A stretch of 64,000 nucleotides of DNA from Rhodeus uyekii. Lineage: Eukaryota; Chordata; Actinopteri; Cypriniformes; Acheilognathidae. The stretch spans positions 620,001-684,000 of the forward strand of contig JAWRVZ010000181.1 in NCBI GenBank assembly GCA_037043235.1, given 5' to 3'. The notes under the pieces are model-generated. The model saw nothing but the letters and a program-made list of their open reading frames with translations. It made no database searches and was not told where the DNA came from. A program made the translations under genes and the position numbers. Positions 1-10,425 of the stretch are shown one piece after another; position 1 is the stretch's first letter; every line of letters begins with the position of its first letter.

Positions 1-74
1 ACCAACATGTTTATTATTCACAGCTGTATGGACGGTAAAAAACAATAATGCATTTACGAGAGCAATGTTCCAAC

Positions 75-177
75 CTGTAATAGAGGGATAAAATCTTCTT
101 GTTCCAGGTAATTGCAGCCTGGTTTGGCCAGCAAGTAAACAAACTTGGATGCATCATCATAGCAGCTGTGCAATAAC
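75..177 (-). CDS. ppp2r3a: ppp2r3a shared exon C (B'' core)
   Basis: This 103-bp internal exon is too short to show as a long open frame. On the minus strand a TTTACAG acceptor precedes position 177 and a CAG/GTTGG donor follows position 75. The first base G completes a lysine codon split by a phase-2 intron. The next 34 codons read LLHSCYDDASKF, then VYLLAKPGCNYLEQEDFI, then PLLQ, closely matching the vertebrate PPP2R3A helical region before the first EF-hand module. The exon ends in phase 0. The 83-bp upstream intron is very compact for a fish gene. The next exon should begin left of the window; positions 1-74 look like intron. I am confident of identity and of both splice sites. Confidence 0.93.
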
Positions 178-260
178 CTGTAAAGAATAAAGGCAAAAAG
201 TCTCAATCAAATGTTCAAAGCAATTTTTTAGTGAAACGTGATGCGTGTGCTGACACTTAC

Positions 261-364
261 TTTCTCCATGTTGCAATGAATGAGTGAACAGAAACAAAAC
301 CGGTTCGCTCTCCACCAGCACAAACGAACATTGGTGCTTTCCAATAGAGGGGACATCCGCATGC
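261..364 (-). CDS. ppp2r3a: ppp2r3a shared exon B (B'' core)
   Basis: This 104-bp exon has a TTTCACAG acceptor before 364 and a strong GTAAGTG donor after 261. It reads ACGCPLYWKAPMF, VCAGGERTGFVSVHSF and IATWR plus two bases, 34 codons, so the following intron is phase 2. The CGCPLYWKAPMF block is a hallmark of PP2A B'' subunits (PR72/PR130, PR70, G5PR). Human PPP2R3A has V in place of the first A and MWRK at the end, as I recall it. A longer open frame overlaps this exon at 157-399 in a different reading frame and is a shadow. Confidence 0.93.
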
Positions 365-817
365 CTGTGAAATGAAATGCATGAATTTTTTGTTTTCATT
401 GCATTTTATATGCCATTGACAAAAACAAAGCCCTAATCACTATCATGTTTTGTCAGAAGGAAATAAAAGCTGATAAAATATTTTAACTACATATAAATAT
501 TACTTACTGTATGTAAAAACAAAAAAATATATATTTATGTTAATTATAAGACTGATCCTTTTTAAGGGTCCAAATAGTCAGGATGGATTATTCTGTTTAT
601 ATTTCTTCATTATATGCTATTGTTCATATTTAATCAAATTGTGAGAAAATAAAATAGGATGTTGTTATGAGACGGCATGCTGTGGCAATACAATTTGGCA
701 AGCAGATCTGCGGGCAAAGACTTAAAACAAGTGTAAGCTTACATGTTCAAATCTGTCAATCTAAGTATATTGAGAATGGTTCAGAGACTCATATTAAGCA
801 AAACAATTCATATGCAC
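365..817 (-). other. ppp2r3a intron between shared exons A and B
   Basis: AT-rich non-coding sequence bounded by a GTGCAT donor at 817 and the CACAG acceptor before 364. I see no gene or repeat in it; the short open frames crossing it have no protein-like composition. Confidence 0.8.
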
Positions 818-1084
818 CTTCGCTATCTTCCCCAATTCATAAATATCAGCTTTCTCCTCTTCAAACTCTGTGAAGGCTGCCTCAATTTTGGCAATGGCCT
901 CGTCATAGTTGGCTGCACAGTTTGGAAGGCCTTTGGGGAAGTAGAAGCGTGGAATGTTTATGGAGGAGGGTGGGGGCGTGGCCACCACTTTGGCTGGCAG
1001 AGGACTGGGTGGCCGTGGGGTTGGCGAGGAGGGTGCAGGTGTTAGAGCTGGAGGAGGTGTTCCAGGTTTCTTCTCAGGCTGGAT
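818..1084 (-). CDS. ppp2r3a: ppp2r3a shared exon A (isoform junction exon)
   Basis: This 267-bp exon (89 codons, phase 0 at both ends) starts after a CATTAG acceptor with codons for IQPEKKPGTPPP and ends KADIYELGKIAK before a GTGCAT donor. Residues about 8-40 are a proline/serine/threonine-rich linker. Residues 41-50 (SINIPRFYFP) are the conserved hydrophobic motif of B'' subunits that I understand contacts the PP2A scaffold, followed by the first helix of the core. This is where the two isoforms converge: both the PR130 exon (18051) and the PR72 exon (2456) end in phase 0 and join the first codon here. Open frames on the plus strand over 743-1233 are shadows of this exon. Confidence 0.95.
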
Positions 1085-2455
1085 CTAATGAGATGGAGAG
1101 AGAGAGAGACAATAAGAGAAAGACTAAGGATCTCCATGGGAGCGACAACCGTTTAGGGCCAAGTTGTATATTTGCTTCACAAGGCCTCAAAGAAATTCAG
1201 CTTAATATGAATGACATTCCACAACAGATCTAACACAAGCTACAATTCAGCTGAAGCTGATATATATGACCAATGAAAAGAAAATGCTTATTTTGAACAC
1301 CATAATAATATAGTGTGTGTGTGTGTATATAATATATATATATATATATACACACAAATATATATTTACGAACACACCATGTTCACCTTTGCATGACAAA
1401 GAAAAATTCTTTCAGGAATAACTTCAACCAATATTGAGAAGACATCAAAACAGCACATATTTTGAATATTTAGTGCACATCTCATAAGCATTTTCTTCAA
1501 TCTCATATCCAAGCTCTACAGATGATTTGTATTTATGGTATAAAACAAACTAGTAAATAATGCATTTAAAGTCTTCTATGACGTTAAACATGTCTAATTA
1601 AATCGGTAGCAATCTTTTGGAAAAGTTTGTGTAAAATATTCTCCCAGTGCATGCCTCTCGTTCTGTATATTCACGGTGATCAATCAACTTCGACCTCATC
1701 AACTTTCCTACCGATGTGATGACAAGAACTCCTGAGCAAAAACAAGACAGATATTTTCCATCTAATCTGCCTGTCCTCACCAAAACAAGCCAAAGACTTC
1801 ATTTTATGGGGTATTATAACATTACTTTTATTTCCATCTGCATTGATATGATGAAGTAGAGTATCGGGGCTAAACTCTTTGTGGACTGGATAAATGATTG
1901 GAGCATGTTGCATGATGCTCCAAAACACCGCATGCACCCAATCTTATTCAAAGGCCCGACACTAACAGCTGATGTCAGTTCACTTCATTCTTTTCAGACA
2001 GTAGATTGTGGTTCCAAGGTTAAACTTCTAATAACAAGCTGTGGAAATGTCCAACACATTCTATACATAGTCTTGACATACTGTTCTTATTCTGGTCCCT
2101 GGGAAAAACCCTAGAGTCATAGTGGCACAGTTTTACTGTCAATCAAACCAAAACGAAGATGTTGAAGTGCGACTGAATTTTGGAGAATTCTACTGCAAGC
2201 AGGACAGAACCGAATGGATGTATTGAAGAGAACAGCTGTGGCTCGAGCCCGGCCCGTACCGTCCGCTCTGCTCCCTCCCCCCTCCTCGAGGCTCCTGTAC
2301 GCAACACTTGAACACTGTATTCCTGTCCTGCCTCACCCCCTTACACTATCCTATTAATAAACACGTTGGTATCTGCCTGTGAATAGTTTGTCTTGTCTGG
2401 CATGTGAGAGTTAGCTATGGCATTTTTTGCTGAACTACAGAGGTTGCCTACTGAC
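1085..2455 (-). other. ppp2r3a intron between PR72 exon and shared exon A
   Basis: Non-coding. It holds a (TG)n/(TA)n microsatellite at about 1313-1357 and a locally GC-rich patch at 2230-2340 with CG dinucleotides, otherwise unremarkable AT-rich sequence. Confidence 0.75.
1313..1357. repeat. Compound (GT)n(AT)n(CA)n microsatellite
   Basis: Runs of GT, then AT, then CACACA are read directly. The tract is self-complementary. Confidence 0.9.
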
Positions 2456-2587
2456 CTGGGCTTGCTGGAAAGACTTGAGCCTTTTCTTGAACCGTGATGG
2501 AAGGACAAAGTCACAGCCTCTGGCCAAAAAGGCCAGTTCACCCCGCAAGTCGGGATCCTCCCTCAACGAGGCCTCCTTGATCATCAT
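2456..2587 (-). CDS. ppp2r3a: ppp2r3a PR72-specific alternative first coding exon
   Basis: Forty-four codons begin at tandem ATG codons (2587 and 2584) and end at a CAG/GTCAGT donor after 2456. The peptide reads MMIKEASLREDPDLRGELAF, LARGCDFVLPSRFKKRLKSF, QQAQ. This is the N terminus I recall for the vertebrate PR72 isoform, nearly unchanged. It replaces the 705-residue PR130 N terminus and splices in phase 0 to IQPEKKPG at 1084. No convincing acceptor precedes the ATG, so I infer a first exon with its own promoter. PR72 is the muscle- and heart-enriched short isoform in mammals (family knowledge). The exon is short and overlapped on the plus strand by a meaningless open frame, so frame-length screens would miss it. 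Start choice: the first of the two ATGs matches the known isoform. Confidence 0.93.
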
Positions 2588-3320
2588 ATTGGCAATGTCA
2601 AAGGATTCAAAAAGTGAGAAATGAGGAAAAAACCCTCAAAAGAAGGAAATTGGACAAGCTACTCCTAAAATCAGATCCTCAGGAGGATCAGCTTCCGTTC
2701 AGGAGCTTGCAGAGAACTCCGCTCTAGCCAGTGTCACTCGTACGCTCGTTCTCCTCACTTCAAAACTCTCATTTGCAAGGCTTTGTCCAGGGATGCAAGG
2801 TGGATGTGTCTAGGCGCACTGAACAATTCATAGAATCGTGCCTGCTACTGTTACAGCTGCAATCCAGGAGCATTGTACCAAAGAGGCCAGGCCGCCAGCC
2901 TCTCGATTGCCTTTCGAAACTACAAAACACAAAATCTCAACTCCTGTCCATAGCCAACGGGTTCCCAGCCCTGCGAAACATGAGCCGCTCTGGGTTCTGC
3001 CTCCCGGACCAGTCCCCTCTCTCTCTTTCTCTCTCTCTCTGAGCCCGTCCTGTCCTGATGAGCAGGGGGGCTGAACGCACAGATACGGAGGGGAGGGGGA
3101 TCAGCTGTGTCAAATGTCTGTATGGGTGAGCAAGTTGTATTATGGGAATGGAAGCCCCCTCCCACCCCGAAACAGAAAGGCTAAAGTTAGCCAGAGCACA
3201 GATGAAGTTCAAATTGCTCGATCAAGACTTTGTTTACGTGCAGAGGAAGGCAGAGAGAGAGAGGGGGCAATATACAGCTCCCGAGAGTTCATGGGGTGCA
3301 CCTCGGGAGTGGAGTAATAG
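2588..3320 (-). promoter_or_regulatory. Candidate PR72 promoter and 5' UTR
   Basis: This stretch lies immediately upstream of the PR72 start on the minus strand and is GC-richer than its surroundings. It holds purine/pyrimidine tracts (3018-3042, 3245-3265), G-rich runs (3086-3100) and two CAGCTG E-boxes at 2854-2859 and 3102-3107, the sequence class bound by myogenic bHLH factors. I see no good TATA box and no perfect MEF2 site. The promoter call rests on position and on the absence of an upstream splice acceptor, so it is inference; no transcription start can be fixed. Confidence 0.35.
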
Positions 3321-4355
3321 GGCGAGTCAAAAAACGTTTCAGGGCACAGCACCCACAGCATAATAACACTAATGTCTGGAGTGCACATAGCTTCCTCTCT
3401 GCGCTACAAAGTGTCAAACTAACCGACAAATGAACTTCATACACGAGGCAGTCAAAACCCAACTGGACCCATCATCTTTCCTGCTTTTCGTGATGTACTG
3501 GATAAGGGATGGATATACATATTATTATTATAACTATTAATATCAGCAGTAAACAAACGTCTACTTTAAGGACAATGATCATGAGAAACAATATCATACT
3601 CATTACTTCCCACACTGCTCTTCTCTGGGATCAAGCCCACATTTGTGTAAACATTTTAATGGCTAGTCTACCATCCACTAAACCTGTGTGAACTACAAAA
3701 CAGAGAACTACCGGTAAGTAAGTATAGTGACACCTAGTGTCTGCGTTTATAAAATTATCTAACAGGTATCTTTCCAGAAATTCTCACATCGTGCTGTGTG
3801 GTTTATATTGACAGACAGCTGAGTTAATCAGTGCCATGTTTACATTTTATCTTCACAAATAAACCAAAGAACTTTTAAGTAGAAAAAAAAGCAGAGGTAA
3901 TGGAGCTGATCTCTTTGCGTAACTAAGCTCTAACGCCCAACAGATCTTCTCTGCTTTCCTTTAAGCCTTATAAATAACACCCTCTGTACAAGAGGCCTCC
4001 TGACATTTCAGCTGTACATAGCAATCCCAGCATTCCCCGATCTGTCTCCGGCAGCTGTTAGGAGAAAATCAAACGCATCAAGATTCCTCTGGGGGCAGGG
4101 CAGAGTGACATAAAGAGGCCTGCCTGCCGCTAACGCCATTAGCCATTGGAGAAGGAGGAGAGATGCATGCACAGTTCCAAGCGCATGTAATGAAATACTT
4201 ATTCTTGTGTTGGCCAATTCTTAGCCCGAAAAACAAACCTGCTGAAAATAGAACATTAATGAAGTTATCTTCCATGAAACAAGTAACTTCAGAACCAGAT
4301 TATAGTTAGCATGCTTCTGACTCACTGTATTCTAGCACACTAGGGACCTACTATA
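3321..4355. other. ppp2r3a large intron, no feature seen
   Basis: Non-coding, with no recognisable repeat or exon. Open frames near 4008-4275 have no familiar protein content. Confidence 0.6.
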
Positions 4356-4465
4356 TCAAAATGACAGGCCGAACTCGAACCAGCATCCCCACGGGAGCAC
4401 TATGTCCATTAAGGCGCAAGTGAGCATGTGCAGTATGGCTGCACCACGGCCAGGGCTGAAGCTAC
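4356..4465 (-). repeat. Possible tRNA-derived SINE remnant
   Basis: Read on the minus strand the segment has a good RNA polymerase III B-box (GGTTCGAGTTC) preceded at tRNA-like spacing by GCGCCTTAATGGACA, which could be a decayed A-box region. No complete cloverleaf forms by eye and no SINE tail is evident, so it is either a SINE head or a tRNA pseudogene fragment. Confidence 0.35.
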
Positions 4466-5689
4466 GGAGGAATTCTAGTCCTCCTTCTTTTTTTAAAAAG
4501 TGAAGTTCAGTCAGGGACAAGGCCTGGCAGACTGTTCACCTTTGCCAACACATTGCATGATTGAGCTTTTCAGATCTTTTCAATCTCACCATTATTATAA
4601 TATTACCAAACGATATTATTCGGATCAAAGATCTATTATCATGAATAAACTGTATTGCATGTTTGTCCTGTGATTAGCTCCTTTATTTTTGCTCTTCATT
4701 GTTATCCTCCTTTTATCTTTCATCTTGGTTTTCATATTTGATCTCAGTTCTTTAAACTCTATTTTAGCTGAATTATATAAACTGGTGTGGCCTTTTGTCT
4801 TCAGTAAATCAAATGTAAGGTTCAGCAATGTTTCATTATGTTCAGCTTTCTGGTGACACTGTACTATCTCTTTAGTCAAAGCAAAAAGCTTTGAAAAAAG
4901 CGATCGCATTCATACGCAGGACCAGTTTTTGCAGTTTCTTGACATCTATGGTCAATTTCCTTGATCGTTAAATGAAAGCAAATCAGATTGCTTATAAAAC
5001 AAGCGTTTGATAAACGTTCTGGTTCCACACAAGCTATCGCATGGTATCATATCAGATGCTTCTTTTCACCGACCAATTCTTTCCGGATAAAATTGGTTTC
5101 ACGGTGACCTTTAACGATAACAATAAACTATTTATTCTTAGATTAATTTTATTTTTATGGGAGATAAAAAATTGTCATAATTGACCATAGAAGTTTTCCA
5201 GCAAATGTTCCACATAACAGGCCAAACAATGTGACCTACAAAAAGAGGATCAAGCGCACATCGTATGAAGAATCTTAGGGCTTGAGTATTTTTTTATTTA
5301 TTATTACAATTCATGATGCCTGACCAATCATAGCAGAATTCCTAGAAACACTAGGGCAGGCTAGGACTTTGCTGGGCTCAGTTGCAGAACAATATAAATA
5401 CAAGAGTGTCAGGTGCCTGATGGCTGCCTGTGGAACCAGTGGCACTTGCTCTTGACCCAGGGTTACATTCTTAAGACCATCAATGAGTTTCCCCCTTCAC
5501 TGTTGGCATAACTAATTCTTATATTGCAGTCTCCTTCCCTCCATGCCTTGTACAGTGCAACTGTAGCTGAGAATTAATACTAACAGAACAGCAGGAATAT
5601 TTCAGTGGCAGTGAACATTCAATTTTAGTTTAGGTAGTCTATTCCAGACTGCAGACAATAATACATATAATACCGCAAATACACATACG
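4466..5689. other. ppp2r3a large intron, no feature seen
   Basis: AT-rich intronic sequence. A lysine-rich open frame on the minus strand (4909-4625) looks like chance coding in AT-rich DNA. Confidence 0.6.
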
Positions 5690-5765
5690 CTACTGTTCAA
5701 AGGTTTGGGGTGGAAAATATTTTTTAATGCGTAAAGTCTCTTATGCTCTCCAAGGTCGTAATTGT
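5690..5765 (+). repeat. GTTCAAA-GTTTGGGGT interspersed repeat, left-end fragment
   Basis: Starts CTACTGTTCAAAGGTTTGGG and continues through AAGTCTCTTATGCTC. This matches the left end of a multi-copy repeat I associate with cyprinid genomes. Only the left end is present here. Other copies lie at 12366, 30600, 32560 and 34608. Confidence 0.6.
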
Positions 5766-8639
5766 GATAAAGCTTAATTTACTTCAATATAAACAATATA
5801 AGTAAATTCTAATATTTTATAGACTATCAATATAATAATATCAATATAGACTACATTGTGAAACACCAGCAGAGCTGAGCAACGCTGGGAAATCCTATGA
5901 GCAAGGAGAGTTAATACTTCCACAGTCCTCCGCTTCAACTTCAGAGTCACACCTGTCTGCCAACTTATGCCAGCCAGCTTGTTCTAGGACGTGCTGTAAC
6001 AGTGCCTGGGCCTCTCGATGGCTCTGCAGGTGCTGAGTATGTTCTTGCACTGACAGGCTCGTCACACCTGTCTCCTTACCATCATCCCAGACACTCCAGC
6101 AACACGCTGAGTCTTCAATTAACAGCAAATCCGCTCTGTGGGATTCCAGAGGTATCAGAGTGCTGTACGGGTGTCATCCGTCCACTGTCATGATCTATCA
6201 AAATTATCTTCTTAACCTTTAAAATACAGATTTCCACTACAAGAGCATTGGCTTTCTAGGATTTGTAAATACTTATGGAGCAATGGTCTTATTCACACAC
6301 GTTTAGTCGAATAACCGGAGAATCCAGCAACATTTGTTGCATTTGTGGGAATAATAATGTTTTCATTCCATTAATTTTCAGCAGGTCTCAGTTGCGCAGT
6401 GTTGGGATGCCATTGCCAGCTGAAGCCTGGTATACCCATCTTCTCCTGCACACTACTAGCATTATAATGTAACATTGTGGGTTTGCCACTGGCTCTGTGA
6501 CAGTGCTGGGTACCTTGGAATGATCAGAAGGTGCTCATCACTCCAAATTCTAAGAAAAAGTGCATAGCTGCTTGAAAGCAGTTATTCAGAGTTTAATTTC
6601 AGCTTTCAAAGCTATGCTTACGGTTTTGATTTATGACACAGCAAGTGCAGCACAGGCCTCTGAGACCGGAGGAGGATGGGGCACCGAGGAGGTGCAGTTA
6701 TATTAGATCCTTACTGAAAGTGAAGAGACGAGGTAACAGTAAGAAGAGGACAGGACAAATATGCCTGCATTTCATGGATGGATGGATGGATGTTTACTGG
6801 CGCAAGGGCAGGACAACCTGAGATCACATCAAACCACAACCATCCAATCAATTCCCAGTGGACAAAATCACTTCCCATCCTATATTTTTTCTTGTTCGAG
6901 AAGCTTTTTTACTTGGATATACCTCACAACAGTGACTAAAAGACTATTTCCATTTCATGCTGACATTAAACACCAGAACACTGGCACCACTTAGAATCCA
7001 GTCTGTAATTAAACAGTGACTCACACCTTTTCAATACATTGTTATAAGATCTTGACAACTGATTAAAAACAAATGTCAAATTGTTTAATTGTAAATTGTA
7101 ACAAAAAAATGCATATGTTCCATATTGTAAAAACATATATGTTGATTGATTAATCCATTTAAACAATTAAATAACATTGTCTCAACATTTGCAGAGAAAC
7201 CAGATCCAAATGCCCAAGATAAAGATAATTCAAAGCCATCATATTTAGTTTTAACAAAGTCAATATTGCATGTTGTAATTCTATATCATTTATCATAAGC
7301 CATTCTCTATTCTGTCAGGGATTTGTTTATTTCTAAATACATTGACGAGTTATGCATTATGGGCATGGATTGAAAAAAAGAAACTACTTTATTAGCTAAA
7401 CTGAATTAGCACTAAACATCAATATTTTCCAAAAATATATTCTTTCTAAAGTTAACACAAGATGCTAGGAAAAATCTAACAAAGTCCAAATAGAGGATGC
7501 TACAAGATCTTATAGACTGTAATCTACAACTCTACGAGTTTCAGATGAGGCCTGTTCAAAGAGACTTCACAATGTCAGTACTTGAGCTGCAATGAAACTC
7601 ATTGACTGCTGTGACATCATGCTAATCTTTCAGGTATTTGTTTTAAAGTAGTACCGTATACAAAAGTATCCTGATCTCTTCTGATTTATATAATAACAAT
7701 CAGTTAATCAGTTAATATCCACACAGTATTAAAGCAAACTGGTGTTCATAGCACATAAGTCTGTCTCTACACATTTAACTCTGTTATATCATGTTGAACC
7801 CAAACAGTTGGAGTGACTGGGGGCAGATGGCAGAGGCCATCTATCTCCCTCCACTGCAGTGCAGAAAGACAGCACCAGGGCTGGACAGCCCATCTCATCC
7901 TCACCCCCACCTCCCCTCGCTTGCTCTGACGCAGGAGCGACTGCCATGTGTGTAAAATGATCCCCAAAGATAAAGCTTCTAATTTGCAGTTTATTTCTGC
8001 AGCAGGCACTGGGCAGACTTTAGAAACACATACAAATACCCTACCCCCATCACACACACAACACTGTTTGAATCTGAGCATTTGAAAAATAGAAGTGCCA
8101 AATGCCATCACCATAGTGATAACCCTTTACCTGGACTTCTGAGAGCCTCTGAGGAATGTGGGGGCATGAAAGGGGCCTTATTTCCTCACATACACTCAGC
8201 AGAGAGTTGAATTGAGGAAGTGGATTTTATGAGGGCCTATTCTATTCCGAGCTGGATTTCCTCTATGAAAAGCAACACAGTGAGACCACTGAAAGAAGTG
8301 CCATTAAAATTACAGCTCACAGGCTGGGCCCATGGAGGAAGGGATGACCTTTCAAAAGCCAGAATATTCTAAATGAACTTAATTTAGAGACACCACTTCG
8401 GGTATTTGCACTCGGTGCCAGACAGGACATATTAAATCAACCCCTTTAAAATTTCAGTGTTTGATTACGTTGATGTAATTTACATACATGCACACTTATC
8501 TATTAAAAAAAAAAACACTTGTGCCTTTCTAGGATTTGTGAGCAATAAAGGCTCTCACTCGTCATTGTATTTTATAGAATTCTTTAGGATGGTCATAGTT
8601 ATATGTGAGAAGGAAAACATTTATTTTGTGTCATAATGA
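5766..8639. other. ppp2r3a large intron, no gene seen
   Basis: Non-coding. It contains a short (GGAT)n tract at 6772-6791 and AT-rich sequence. Open frames at 5895-6128 and 7767-8114 have no family resemblance that I recognise. Confidence 0.6.
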
Positions 8640-8870
8640 AGCCAATGTTAGGGAATTACCTCAATATATTTGTGATTTTATTATTTTGCTCTAATATTTA
8701 CTTAGGACGGTTGGAGTTTGGCAAATCAGGTTTTTCTTATTTTGCAACTAAAGAATGGAATGAGCTTCAAAGAATTCCTCTTCCAATATTAAATGCTTTT
8801 ATTTCTTTATTGGAAACTTGTAATTGTTTTAAATAACTGATGTATTTGATTTATTTAATTTGTATTATTT
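8640..8870 (+). pseudogene. LINE ORF2 C-terminal remnant
   Basis: A 66-codon frame from 8636 ends in FGKSGFSYFATKEWNEL followed by a stretch that ends LLETCNCFK. The pattern (aromatic-rich FSY, then W-N-L, then PLPILNAF, then a short basic tail) resembles the extreme C terminus of reverse transcriptases of CR1/L2/RTE-like fish LINEs. The upstream reverse transcriptase is absent, as in a 5'-truncated insertion. Resemblance is by pattern only, so the family is unassigned. Confidence 0.4.
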
Positions 8871-9901
8871 CTAGGTCACTAATTTGAAGCTAATTGGTTA
8901 TTTGAACTGTTTAACTTTGTTGCTGACAAGAGTTAGTAATGAAAAGTGTTGTATAAATTAGAAAAGAATACAAAATAGAAGCATTTTCAGTAGTGGCCTG
9001 TGAATGTTTATTTCATTACATCAATTATTAGACATTAATTTTCTCGAAAAATGCACTTGAATTACTTGGATACATTATCAAAAGAAAGTAATAAAAAGTG
9101 CATGCGTTGTTAGTAATGTGAATAATCTGTCAGGACAGATTAACGTGTGGCTTGGAAGCTCCAAGCTTGGAAGAAAACCTGGTAATTGACTGAGGTGACA
9201 TGAACACGCGATATTGTTGCAGGTGATTTGTAGTGGTCTTGTGTTTTGTGGCTCTTGCTCAATGTAATCTCCACATGCTGTTGTTTACCACTTGGGTGCC
9301 ATCTATTTCAGGGCAGGTCAGAGAAGCCTGAAGGTGCTGGCCAAAGGCCCTGCTCACGTTTTTACAACCAAATAAGCAGAGAGCATGAAAACAAAATGCA
9401 TGGGAGCAGAGAAACTGTAAGGGTCTTTACATTAAGAAATTAAGAAGTTTTTAATCTTGAAAAACTTTTTGCAAAAATGCACATAAAGCCATACTAAAAT
9501 AAGTTGACTATATGGATGCAGCTTTGTTTCTATATAGATGAAATGCAGCATGAGCCACCACAAATGTTACGGCTGTCATAACAATCATTATATATCTTAA
9601 CAGTGTCAGAATTCCTAAACTTTCATGGCATATACTCGAGCAAGAAATTAGTATGTTCTGTAGCTATTCTGTATATACAGCATGTACTTGCACATTTATG
9701 ATGTCGTAAAGTAAAGTGCGGTACTAACAACAGCAAAACAATCTAATTGGATTTAGTTAATCAAATGCAATTAAACAATGGAGAACAACTTGTTTGGTAC
9801 CTATATCACTTGACATAGTACTACACGTTTCTCATGATTGTGATTATTGTATAAATAAATGTATGCCACCTTTTTTACATCAGACTAGCTGTGTTTAGTA
9901 T

Positions 9902-9903
<2 letters not shown>
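8871..9903. other. ppp2r3a large intron, no feature seen
   Basis: AT-rich intron without recognisable repeats or exons. Confidence 0.6.

Positions 9904-9904
<1 letters not shown>

Positions 9905-9974
<70 letters not shown>
9905..9974. repeat. (AT)n microsatellite, about 70 bp
   Basis: An uninterrupted alternating AT run is visible. Confidence 0.97.
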
Positions 9975-9976
<2 letters not shown>

Positions 9977-10280
9977 GATTCACAGAGTGGACTAATCAAA
10001 CATAGCTCATTATGTATTATATATAATGTCTGAATTTTGAATTCTAGCCATTTTTCTTTGTATCTTTCAAATCTGCAAGTGCAACAGAAAGTATAACTGC
10101 CTGTCTTTTAAAACTATTTACTAGTGGAAATAAACAATAAAGACACACACATTAAAACTAAGCTAAATATGAACTGCTATTAGCCGAAACCTACTGCACT
10201 TATAGTTCTCACCAGCAGATGGAGGTATGAGCTTATATGTATGCATGTATGCATGTATATATGTACATACGTATGTTAAA

Positions 10281-10425
10281 GTTAAAGGGTATTCAGACAT
10301 TTACTCACTTTACTCAGACATTTACCAAACCTGTATGACTGACTTTTGTCTTTTGAATATATGTTGAAAACTGAACAATTCTATAAAAATGATCTCACAG
10401 GTTTGGAAGAACATGAGGGTGAGTC
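10281..10425 (+). repeat. Short copy of the GGGATAGTTCACCC-type repeat
   Basis: Begins GTTAAAGGGTATTCAGAC, continues ACCAAACCTGTATGACT, and ends GGTTTGGAAGAACATGAGGG then TGAGT. In cyprinid genomes this family has inverted ends, with ACTCACCCTCATG-GTTCCAAACC inside one end and its reverse complement inside the other; both are seen here, so this is a miniature two-ended copy. It is probably a non-autonomous DNA transposon. Confidence 0.55.

Noticed and set aside
157..399. 80-codon minus-strand frame across shared exon B
   Set aside because: The real exon uses another frame with correct splice sites; this frame runs through the intron and an 83-bp spacer.
743..1233. Plus-strand open frames of 100 and 103 codons over shared exon A
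   Set aside because: They are antisense shadows of a well-supported exon and have no protein family resemblance.
2660..2672. MEF2-like CTAAAATCAG upstream of the PR72 exon
   Set aside because: It lacks the TA at the 3' half of the MEF2 consensus, so it was not called as a site.
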